DNA of 13,122 nt from Bacteroidia bacterium. Its GTDB lineage: Bacteria > Bacteroidota > Bacteroidia > Bacteroidales > BM520. This document shows, in pieces, positions 1-5,826 of this stretch (the stretch's first letter is position 1; every line of letters begins with the position of its first letter). The notes beneath the pieces are model-generated. The model worked only from the letters and a program-made list of their open reading frames with translations. It was not told where the DNA came from and did no database searches. The stretch lies in the NCBI GenBank assembly GCA_009930445.1, contig RZYD01000041.1, forward strand, positions 1 to 13,122, given 5' to 3'. Made by a program: the position numbers and the translations under genes.

Positions 1-356
1 TGGTCACCCGGTTTTACATCCCGGGCAAAATAACGGTATTGTACACTAATTTTTTCACGGGTTCCCAGCATTGGGTCACTGGTAAAAATTATTCGCTCCC
101 CTTTTTTTAGGGTAATTCCATCCTCCGGAACCATTCCGGTTCGGATTTTTGGGCCCTGGAGATCAGCCAATAGCGCTACACGGGTACCCAGCTGACGATT
201 CACTTCACGAACCAGTGCGACCCGTTGTTCCTGTTCCTGAGCACTTCCGTGCGAAAAATTCATGCGCACAACATTAACTCCGGCACGGATCATAGCCTTC
301 AGCACCTCCGGATCCTGAGATGCAGGCCCTATTGTAGCCACTATTTTTGTCTTCAT
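1..356 (-). CDS. pyk: Pyruvate kinase, N-terminal part (runs off the left edge)
   Basis: Pyruvate kinase transfers phosphate from phosphoenolpyruvate to ADP in the last step of glycolysis, in the cytosol. Only the first 118 codons are present. The translation opens MKTKIVATIGPAS, the usual start of the family's TIM barrel. It then shows VVRMNFSHG (residues 29-37) and ADLQGPKIRTG (64-74), the first-domain motifs that hold the nucleotide/phosphate-binding Arg31, Asn33, Ser35 and Asp65 and neighbouring Lys70. The sequence after about residue 75 enters the B (lid) domain. The ATG at 356 is chosen because it sits directly before the conserved TKIVATIGP motif. It lies 41 bp downstream of the IPExxxVDY-family gene on the same strand and is probably the last or near-last gene of the acpP-fabF-rnc unit. 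The rest of the gene is outside the window, so nothing can be said about its C-terminal domain. Confidence 0.96.
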   Translation of the reverse strand, partial: MKTKIVATIGPASQDPEVLKAMIRAGVNVVRMNFSHGSAQEQEQRVALVREVNRQLGTRVALLADLQGPKIRTGMVPEDGITLKKGERIIFTSDPMLGTREKISVQYRYFARDVKPGD

Positions 357-397
357 TGATAAAAATTTATTACTGATTCCAATACCCCCCGGGGTTA

Positions 398-862
398 CTA
401 TTGTAAAGTCAGATTAAAATGTTCGATCATGTGGATCTCCAGATCTTCAAGTATATACTTTGCCTCTTTAACGGTTTCGGGAGAAATACGGAGCACAGCC
501 ATTACGCCATGTGCACTACGCAAATAATGCAGTAAATCCTCTTGTGCGGAATGATTAGTAAACCCTTCCACAAGCAATAAGTAATCGACATTTTTTAATC
601 CGGGCAACAGAATTCCGGATTCATTCATATTTTTAATTAAGAAATATTTAATTCGAAAAAGGGAATCATAGTAAAAAAATAAAACACATTGGATACGATG
701 TTCAGGAGAAAAAACGGACAAATCATCCACACGTTGCCAACGCAGAGCCGCCGCCTTGTTGAGGCTGTAAGCCATTTTGTAATCGGGCATCTTGCCCACA
801 ATACCCAAGAAAGTAAAATCCTTAAAATCCACGGGATCAGGACGAAGGCTCCTTTTCGGCAT
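398..862 (-). CDS. IPExxxVDY family protein (function unknown)
   Basis: A 154-residue soluble protein of unknown function. I assign it to the Bacteroidota-specific IPExxxVDY family from its position between rnc and pyk, its length (about 150 residues is normal) and the motif LPGLKNVDY at residues 86-94, which lines up with the family's name motif. Here the first part reads LPG rather than IPE, while the VDY half is intact. The N-terminus (FLGIVGKMPDYKMAYSLN, residues 18-35) fits the family's opening strand and helix, in which the protein 'class' and Asp-Tyr-Lys-x-Ala pattern recur. No signal peptide, membrane segment or catalytic motif is visible. The gap to rnc is 29 bp, so it is likely cotranscribed with fatty-acid and RNase III genes. 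No role has been established for the family as far as I know, and none is inferred here beyond the conserved linkage. Confidence 0.8.
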   Translation of the reverse strand: MPKRSLRPDPVDFKDFTFLGIVGKMPDYKMAYSLNKAAALRWQRVDDLSVFSPEHRIQCVLFFYYDSLFRIKYFLIKNMNESGILLPGLKNVDYLLLVEGFTNHSAQEDLLHYLRSAHGVMAVLRISPETVKEAKYILEDLEIHMIEHFNLTLQ

Positions 863-891
863 AACGCATTTCTTTCAGTAAAACTACGAAA

Positions 892-1611
892 TTAAGCGTT
901 ATCGATACAAATTACTTTCCAGGTCTTTTCAGCGGCATTTTGCTCAGCCCCTTTAATGGAATAATCGTATCCGCGTTTATAGGGTTGCAAATCGATAAAT
1001 ACCTGAATAATATATTGTTTATTGAATCCGTTCCCTTCTTCACCGACCACACGAAATTCGATTTCTCGTTTATTTTTTTGCGACCATTCAATCAGTTTAC
1101 TTTTGTAATTAAAATCAGTTGATTCCAGTTCATCAATATCATAACCAATTTTGATTACATGATCGATAATAATTTTTTTGGAGAATTCATAGCCTTTATC
1201 GAGGTACATGGCCCCAACAAAAGCTTCAAAGGCATCGCCATTAATCGAGCGGTAATGGTTGCTGTCGTTCGACTGGCTTTCGATCAAATTATGTAACCCA
1301 AGTTTTCTGGAGAGTTTATTCAGCTGGGAACGGGAAACAATTTTTGAACGCATCTGCGTAAGGAAACCTTCATCTTTATAAGGAAAGATCTTAAAAAGAT
1401 AATCCGCAATAATTGCTCCCAGAATGGCATCACCCAAATACTCAAGCCGTTCATTGCTGATTTTTAGTCCATGCGATTCCTCTTTGGAAGCTGATTTATG
1501 ACGAAGCGCCAGTTTATAGAGAAAAATATTCCCGGGATAGTATCCAAAAATATTTCTTATCGCGCTAAACAGTTCTTTATCGTCGGAAAAATATGCTTTA
1601 ACAGGTTTCAC
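892..1611 (-). CDS. rnc: Ribonuclease III
   Basis: RNase III is a dimeric, Mg2+-dependent endonuclease that cuts double-stranded RNA, acting in rRNA and mRNA processing. At 239 residues it has the usual bacterial length. The signature NERLEYLGDAILG is at residues 53-65, with acidic residues Glu54, Glu57 and Asp61. The second acidic cluster, GDAFEAFVGAMYLD, is at 125-138, with Asp126 and Glu129, so both metal-binding sets are intact. A double-stranded-RNA-binding domain spans about 167-236, starting with SKLIEWSQ and ending with KGAEQNAAEKTWK. The ATG at 1611 lies 29 bp after the fabF stop codon. Linkage to acpP and fabF is common in many bacteria and suggests cotranscription. No missing key residue was seen. 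Confidence 0.97.
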   Translation of the reverse strand: MKPVKAYFSDDKELFSAIRNIFGYYPGNIFLYKLALRHKSASKEESHGLKISNERLEYLGDAILGAIIADYLFKIFPYKDEGFLTQMRSKIVSRSQLNKLSRKLGLHNLIESQSNDSNHYRSINGDAFEAFVGAMYLDKGYEFSKKIIIDHVIKIGYDIDELESTDFNYKSKLIEWSQKNKREIEFRVVGEEGNGFNKQYIIQVFIDLQPYKRGYDYSIKGAEQNAAEKTWKVICIDNA

Positions 1612-1640
1612 AAATTGTGAGCGGGTATTTCAACGAATCA

Positions 1641-2888
1641 TTATATTTTTTTAAAAATAATACTGGCGTTATGGCCACCAAAACCAAAGGTATTACTAAG
1701 GGCGTATTTGATGTCACGCTTTTTGGCTTTTCCATAAGTAAAATCCAATCGGTTATCAATTTCAGGGTCATCCGTAAAATGATTAATCGTGGGAGGCACA
1801 AGGCTGTTCCGAATGGCCAGAATAGAGGCAATGGCTTCGATGGCTCCGGCGGCACCCAAAAGATGGCCTGTCATTGATTTGGTGGAATTAATGGAAATTT
1901 TATAGGCATGTTCCCCAAAAAGGGCAACAATGGCTTTCGGTTCAGAAATATCGCCAAGCGGTGTAGAAGTACCATGCGTATTGATATGGTCAATTTCTGA
2001 AGGGTCAATACCGGCTTCATTGATGGCATTGAGCATCGATTTACGTGCGCCTTCGCCTTCCGGGTGGGGTGAAGTCATGTGATAGGCATCGGCTGATAAT
2101 CCGGCTCCAACTACCTCGGCATAAATTCTTGCGCCACGGGCTTTGGCATGCTCATATTCTTCAAAAATCAAAGTACCGGCACCTTCACCCAAAACAAAAC
2201 CATCACGATCCTTATCAAAAGGGCGGGAGGCCGTTTTAAAATCCTCATTGCGGGTACTGATTGCGTGCATGGCATTAAAACCACCTATACCCCCCACATT
2301 GATAGCAGATTCTGAACCACCGGTGATAAACACGTCGGCACGTCCGAAACGAATGTAGTTATAGGCATCAATCATCGAATTAGCCGATGAGGCACATGCG
2401 GAAACCGTGCTATAATTAGGGCCTTTAAAACCGTATTTAATCGAAATATGACCTGCAGCAATATCAGCAATCATCTTGGGGATAAAAAACGGGCTAAACC
2501 GTGGATTTCCATCACCGGTTGAGAAATTAACAATCTCGGCAATAAAAGTATCTAATCCACCAATTCCTGAGCCCCAAATCACACCGGCCCGGTCAAGATC
2601 AATTTTTTCAAGGTCAAGTCCGGAATCCTTTATTGCTTCTTCCGTAGAAACAAGGGCGTATTGTGTATACGGGTCTAATTTACGGGCCTCCTTGCGATCA
2701 AAGTGCTCATTGGGATCAAAGTTTTTCAGCTCACAGGCAAACTGGGTTTTAAATTTGCTGGCATCAAAACGGGTGATCGCATTAGCACCACTAACTCCAT
2801 TGATCAGCCCATCCCAATATTCCGAAACGGTCTTGCCCAATGGAGTTAGCGCACCAAGACCTGTAACAACAACTCTTCTTTTGGTCAT
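1641..2888 (-). CDS. fabF: Beta-ketoacyl-[acyl-carrier-protein] synthase II
   Basis: FabF condenses malonyl-ACP with an acyl-ACP to extend fatty acids by two carbons, in the cytosol. The protein is 415 residues, the usual size. The thiolase-fold catalytic triad is complete: Cys165 in STVSACASS, His305 in NTHGTSTPLGD and His342 in STKSMTGHLLGAAGA, with the supporting Lys337. The gatekeeper loop NTFGFGGHN is at 399-407, with Phe402. The start MTKRRVVVTGLGALTPLG is the standard N-terminus, and the ATG lies 18 bp after the acpP stop, so the two are almost certainly cotranscribed. The gene product of acpP is its direct partner. I call it FabF rather than FabB from the acpP linkage and the full length. 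Nothing in the sequence is abnormal. Confidence 0.97.
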   Translation of the reverse strand: MTKRRVVVTGLGALTPLGKTVSEYWDGLINGVSGANAITRFDASKFKTQFACELKNFDPNEHFDRKEARKLDPYTQYALVSTEEAIKDSGLDLEKIDLDRAGVIWGSGIGGLDTFIAEIVNFSTGDGNPRFSPFFIPKMIADIAAGHISIKYGFKGPNYSTVSACASSANSMIDAYNYIRFGRADVFITGGSESAINVGGIGGFNAMHAISTRNEDFKTASRPFDKDRDGFVLGEGAGTLIFEEYEHAKARGARIYAEVVGAGLSADAYHMTSPHPEGEGARKSMLNAINEAGIDPSEIDHINTHGTSTPLGDISEPKAIVALFGEHAYKISINSTKSMTGHLLGAAGAIEAIASILAIRNSLVPPTINHFTDDPEIDNRLDFTYGKAKKRDIKYALSNTFGFGGHNASIIFKKI

Positions 2889-2906
2889 GTTACAGTGTTT
2901 TAAATT

Positions 2907-3143
2907 TTACTTTGAATTGTCTTCAATGTACTTTATTGCCTCTTCTACAGAACCAATTTTTTCAGCCTGCTCATCAGGAATAGCAATACTGAATTCTTTT
3001 TCGAATTCCATGATAAGCTCGACAGTATCCAGTGAATCTGCACCGAGATCGTTTGTAAAACTTGCTTCAGGAGTGACTTCACTCTCATCAACGCCAAGCT
3101 TATCAACGATAATAGCTTTTACTCTAGTTGCAATGTCTGACAT
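2907..3143 (-). CDS. acpP: Acyl carrier protein
   Basis: This small acidic protein carries growing acyl chains on a phosphopantetheine arm during fatty-acid synthesis. It is 78 residues long, the normal size. The attachment site is Ser37 in GADSLDTVELIMEFE (residues 34-48), the classical DSL motif at the start of helix II. Many Glu and Asp residues surround it, as expected for the surface that docks on FabF and other partners. The ATG at 3143 gives MSDIATRVKAII, a typical ACP start. It is the first gene of the minus-strand unit acpP-fabF-rnc-IPExxxVDY-pyk, so the promoter for the unit should lie in the AT-rich spacer from 3144. I could only find a degenerate -7-like element there (GTTCTTTG on the minus strand, near 3174-3181). 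Confidence 0.98.
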   Translation of the reverse strand: MSDIATRVKAIIVDKLGVDESEVTPEASFTNDLGADSLDTVELIMEFEKEFSIAIPDEQAEKIGSVEEAIKYIEDNSK

Positions 3144-3328
3144 GACTTTTAATTTTTAGTTAAACGCGGAAGCAAAGAACGGTATTTTCATATTTATAAA
3201 CAATATTTCCAGATACAAATTTGATTAATGCCAATGTATCTACCTGCAAACCAATTATGTGTATATATTTAATTAAGATAAATTTATAGGGTTTTAAAAG
3301 TATATTACACGGGTCTGTTGAATGATTG

Positions 3329-3336
3329 TATATTTG
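3329..3336 (+). promoter_or_regulatory. Candidate -7 element TATATTTG upstream of purN
   Basis: TATATTTG matches the Bacteroidota primary sigma factor -7 consensus TAnnTTTG exactly. Transcription would start near 3340, leaving about 170 nt before the purN ATG but only about 19 nt before the small ORF at 3359. No TTG was found at the expected -33 position, so this is a one-element prediction. Confidence 0.4.
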
Positions 3337-3358
3337 CAACAACTCTTTTTTTACTAGA

Positions 3359-3499
3359 ATGAATACAGATTCCTTGCAAAACATCTGTACTTCAAAAAAA
3401 AACAGAAAAAAAAAGACAAGAGGGAATAATCCGGTTCAAAGAGGTGTGCGCTTAACAGGGAAAAGCAATCCGGGAATTCCTTCTATTGCGATAAATTGA
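3359..3499 (+). CDS. Doubtful small basic ORF ahead of purN
   Basis: An ATG at 3359 opens a 46-codon frame ending in TGA at 3499, 10 nt before the purN ATG. The product is very basic in its middle (SKKNRKKKTRG, residues 12-22) and contains no recognised motif, signal peptide or membrane segment. In its favour: it begins about 19 nt after a well-matched -7 element, and it would be cotranscribed with purN. Against it: the lysine run is encoded by two A-tracts that could be chance low-complexity DNA, and the frame is short enough to arise randomly. It could be a real small protein, a translated leader controlling purN, or nothing. I have no homologue in mind. Confidence 0.22.
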   Translation: MNTDSLQNICTSKKNRKKKTRGNNPVQRGVRLTGKSNPGIPSIAIN

Positions 3500-3509
3500 T
3501 ACTTTGCTG

Positions 3510-4088
3510 ATGAAAACGATAGTAATCTTTGCCTCAGGCAACGGGACAAATGCCGCCCGCATTGCGGAATATTTTTCGAATACCCAAGGCATTGCCCTGC
3601 GTGCTATTTTTTGTAATCAGCCCGGAGCTTATGTGCTGGAAAGAGCGAAGCAAGCAGGTATTCCAACGGTACTTTTTACGCGTGAAGCGTTATACCACAA
3701 TGGCGAAGTTCTGCAAAAGTTACAAGGTTTGTCACCCGACCTCATTGTACTGGCAGGGTTCATGTGGCTTATCCCTGACCCGTTATTAAAAGCCTTTCCA
3801 CATCGGATTCTCAATATTCATCCGGCGCTGCTGCCGGCTTATGGCGGAAAAGGAATGTACGGAATGCATGTACACAATGCTGTTATCGCCAACAAGGAGA
3901 AAGAATCGGGTATTACCATCCATCTGGTAAATGAAAAGTACGATGCGGGTGATATCCTGTTTCAGGCGAAATGCAGTGTCGCACCGGAAGATACACCAGA
4001 GTCGCTGGCACAAAAAATTCACGCTTTGGAATATAAGAATTTTCCGGAAGTGATTGAATCCTATCTTCGGCAGGTCAGCAATTCATAA
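3510..4088 (+). CDS. purN: Phosphoribosylglycinamide formyltransferase (10-formyl-THF dependent)
   Basis: PurN transfers a formyl group from 10-formyltetrahydrofolate to GAR, the third step of purine synthesis, in the cytosol. From the ATG at 3510 the protein has 192 residues. A TTG two codons upstream is possible, but the ATG gives the standard MKTIVIFASGNGTN beginning, whose SGNGTN loop (residues 9-14) binds the phosphate of GAR. The catalytic set is complete: Asn102 and His104 in LNIHPALLPAYGG (101-113) and Asp146 in KYDAGDIL (144-151). The GGKGMYGMHVHNAV stretch (112-125) is the substrate loop. It is divergent from acpP and convergent with pgi, with 103 bp between the stop codons and no evident hairpin terminator. 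Transcription probably starts from the -7 element at 3329. Confidence 0.95.
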   Translation: MKTIVIFASGNGTNAARIAEYFSNTQGIALRAIFCNQPGAYVLERAKQAGIPTVLFTREALYHNGEVLQKLQGLSPDLIVLAGFMWLIPDPLLKAFPHRILNIHPALLPAYGGKGMYGMHVHNAVIANKEKESGITIHLVNEKYDAGDILFQAKCSVAPEDTPESLAQKIHALEYKNFPEVIESYLRQVSNS

Positions 4089-4191
4089 ATTTATTGTACC
4101 CCTTCTGCCTACCTCGTCTTGCCTTATTGATAAAACAAAACATTTACAGGAAATCAAGCAGCGGAATATATCCTTTATCGTTTTGAGCCAG

Positions 4192-5541
4192 TTATTCCTT
4201 GATACGTTCCTGAATTTTCCTGGTTTCCTCTTCAAAACCGGGTTTACCAAGAAGTGCGAACATATTTCGCTTGTACGCCTCAACACCAGGCTGGTCAAAA
4301 GGGTTTACATCTAAAATATATCCACTCAAAGCACAAGCGGCTTCAAAGAAGTAGATGAGCTGACCCATGTAATAAGGTGTAATTTCCGGAATATGGATAT
4401 GCATGTTTGGAACACTACCGTCGACGTGTGCCAGTGTTGTTCCGAGCCCGGCCATCTTATTCACATACTGAAGGTCTTTGCCGGCGAGGTAGTTCAGGCC
4501 GTCGAGGTTGGCGTCATCTTCCGGAATCAAAATTTCACGTTTTGTTTTTTCCACCGAGAGCGTTGTCTCGAAAATCACCCGTAACCCATCCTGAATGTAT
4601 TGCCCCATGGAGTGTAAATCGGTGGTAAAACTGACACCATGAGGGAGAATACCACGGTTTTGTTTCCCTTCGCTTTCGCCATAAAGCTGTTTCCACCATT
4701 CGGTGATATAATAGAGTGCCGGCAGGTAATTTACCATAAACTCCACGGCTTTGCCTTTACGATAGAGGATGTTCCTTACTGCAGCGTATTTTGCGGCGGG
4801 ATTTTGCTCCATATCAGGTGTGGTTTTAACCCGATTTTCCATTTCGGCAGCGCCTTTCAGTATTTCGCGGACAGGGATACCGGCAACAGCAATGGGAAGC
4901 AGTCCTACGGGAGATAAAACAGAATAGCGGCCGCCCACATCATCAGGAACCACGAAGGTCGGATATCCTTCCTGTGTGGCAAGTTGTTTCAGGGCGCCCC
5001 GTTTTTCATCTGTTATTGCCACAATTCGCTTCGCAGCACCCTGCTTCCCATATTGTTTCTCCAACTGATTTTTCAGAATCCTAAACGCCAGTGCGGGCTC
5101 AGTAGTTGTTCCTGACTTGGAAATAACGATCACTGACCAGGCACTTTTTTCCAGAACGTCCAATAAATCAGCCATATAGTCCTGACTCAGTTGATGTCCT
5201 GCATAAACGATTTCCGGGGAAGCAGCAGGGCTAAGCCATGGGCTAAAAGCATGTTTTTGCGTTTCAATGACAGCCCGGGCCCCCAGGTAGGAGCCACCGA
5301 TTCCGACGACAACAACAATTTGGGAAATTGCCCGCAATTCAGCTGCAGCATTTTCAATTGCATCAATTTCGTTATCGGATATCCCCGAAGGCAAATCAAG
5401 CCAGCCCAAAAAATCACTTCCTTTTCCGCGCCGGTTCATCAGCATCGGGTGAATTACATTCAGCTCTTTTTGAAATGCATTATATTCATTTTTCGTAATA
5501 AAACCCTCCAGGTGACGGATATCCAATTCAATATGTTTCAT
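4192..5541 (-). CDS. pgi: Glucose-6-phosphate isomerase
   Basis: Pgi interconverts glucose 6-phosphate and fructose 6-phosphate in glycolysis and gluconeogenesis. At 449 residues it is the compact form seen in Bacillus-type enzymes, not the roughly 550-residue E. coli form. The first SIS domain carries GIGGSYLGARA (80-90) and SKSGTTTEPA (141-150), which bind the sugar phosphate. The family signature PDDVGGRYSVLSPVGLLP is at 199-216. Catalytic residues are present at positions matching the Bacillus enzyme: Glu289 in YGESEGK, His310 in TDLHSMGQ and Lys424 in FDQPGVEAYK. The start MKHIELDIRHLEGF at 5541 fits the family. The gene stands alone, divergent from the two-component system. A candidate -7 element lies about 45 bp upstream, with an inverted repeat just behind it. 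Confidence 0.97.
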   Translation of the reverse strand: MKHIELDIRHLEGFITKNEYNAFQKELNVIHPMLMNRRGKGSDFLGWLDLPSGISDNEIDAIENAAAELRAISQIVVVVGIGGSYLGARAVIETQKHAFSPWLSPAASPEIVYAGHQLSQDYMADLLDVLEKSAWSVIVISKSGTTTEPALAFRILKNQLEKQYGKQGAAKRIVAITDEKRGALKQLATQEGYPTFVVPDDVGGRYSVLSPVGLLPIAVAGIPVREILKGAAEMENRVKTTPDMEQNPAAKYAAVRNILYRKGKAVEFMVNYLPALYYITEWWKQLYGESEGKQNRGILPHGVSFTTDLHSMGQYIQDGLRVIFETTLSVEKTKREILIPEDDANLDGLNYLAGKDLQYVNKMAGLGTTLAHVDGSVPNMHIHIPEITPYYMGQLIYFFEAACALSGYILDVNPFDQPGVEAYKRNMFALLGKPGFEEETRKIQERIKE

Positions 5542-5585
5542 AATATGTATTTTTGCCGTATGAATTTACAATAATTATAAAAGTA

Positions 5586-5593
5586 CAAAAATA
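5586..5593 (-). promoter_or_regulatory. Candidate -7 element TATTTTTG for pgi
   Basis: On the minus strand the sequence reads TATTTTTG, an exact match to TAnnTTTG. A start near 5581 would leave an untranslated leader of about 40 nt before the pgi ATG. No TTG is seen at the expected -33 position. The neighbouring bases repeat TACAAAAA twice in tandem on the plus strand (5584-5599), so the match could partly reflect low complexity. Confidence 0.4.
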
Positions 5594-5597
5594 CAAA

Positions 5598-5624
5598 AAG
5601 TGCAGCGATCTTTTCACTGCACTT
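5598..5624. repeat. Inverted repeat (8-bp arms) behind the pgi -7 element
   Basis: Arms AAGTGCAG (5598-5605) and CTGCACTT (5617-5624) are perfect reverse complements separated by 11 bp. On the minus strand the repeat lies immediately upstream of the candidate pgi -7 element and covers the place where the -33 region should be, which suits an operator for a dimeric regulator. It could also act as a small hairpin in a transcript, but it follows no gene, so a terminator role is unlikely. Confidence 0.45.
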
Positions 5625-5750
5625 CAAAACACACATTCCAGCGCGAAGCCGGAACTCATTACACAGGTTTATCTAACATAAAGCTTAAAAGGTATTTGCG
5701 CATAAGAACGAAGTACAGCAACAAAAATAGCACAGAAAGCAGTATAAAAC

Positions 5751-5787
5751 TGTTAACAGAATACAACAAACGTTAAGATATGTTAAG
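5751..5787 (+). promoter_or_regulatory. Phased GTTAA boxes upstream of the histidine kinase gene
   Basis: GTTAAC at 5752-5757, GTTAAG at 5772-5777 and GTTAAG at 5782-5787 start exactly 20 and 10 bp apart. The boxes therefore fall on one face of the helix. The last two form a direct repeat GTTAAG-N4-GTTAAG. They end about 27 bp before the -7 element at 5814, where an activator or autoregulator would bind. OmpR-family regulators, one of which is encoded directly downstream, characteristically bind tandem direct repeats with about one helical turn between half-sites. The assignment is an inference. Confidence 0.4.
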
Positions 5788-5813
5788 TGTAAGAATAATT
5801 ACGAATCGCCGTG

Positions 5814-5821
5814 TAAATTTG
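5814..5821 (+). promoter_or_regulatory. Candidate -7 element TAAATTTG for the two-component operon
   Basis: TAAATTTG is an exact TAnnTTTG match, ending only 5 bp before the histidine kinase ATG at 5827. The transcript would begin at or within about 2-3 nt of the start codon, making the message leaderless or nearly so. No TTG is present at the -33 position, so activation by a bound regulator would be plausible. Confidence 0.45.
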
Positions 5822-5826
5822 TAGCA

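Larger units (their letters stand above)
3144..3509. other. AT-rich divergent spacer between acpP and purN
   Basis: About 365 bp separate the divergent acpP (minus) and purN (plus) start codons. The stretch is strongly AT-rich from 3150 to 3420. It contains a good plus-strand -7 element at 3329-3336, a weak minus-strand -7-like sequence near 3174-3181 close to acpP, two runs of nine A's between 3394 and 3416, and a short plus-strand reading frame at 3359-3499 described separately. I see no hairpin followed by T's, no recognisable riboswitch such as a purine aptamer, and no tRNA. A minus-strand frame of 74 codons also crosses the spacer, but its composition looks like random AT-rich DNA. Confidence 0.6.

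Noticed and set aside
384..395. CCCCGGGG palindrome between the IPExxxVDY gene and pyk, considered as a terminator
   Set aside because: The palindrome has no loop and is not followed by a T-run on the minus strand, so it does not form a normal intrinsic terminator. The neighbouring genes look cotranscribed.
2476..3159. Plus-strand frame of 227 codons opposite fabF and acpP
   Set aside because: It is antisense to two clearly conserved genes and its Ser-rich product is what the complement of their codons gives.
3165..3185. -7 promoter element for acpP near 3174-3181
   Set aside because: The minus-strand sequence GTTCTTTG departs from TAnnTTTG at the two leading bases and has no TTG at -33; too weak to list as a site.
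3160..3384. Minus-strand reading frame of 74 codons upstream of acpP
   Set aside because: It lies in AT-rich spacer DNA, has no motif or domain, and would fill the space where the acpP promoter must be. Its composition looks like chance.
3144..3509. Purine riboswitch or T-box ahead of purN
   Set aside because: No conserved loop or junction sequences of either class could be recognised in the spacer.
4089..4191. Bidirectional terminator between convergent purN and pgi
   Set aside because: Only very short complementary runs (such as GGA...TCC) were found, with no GC-rich stem next to a T-tract on either strand.
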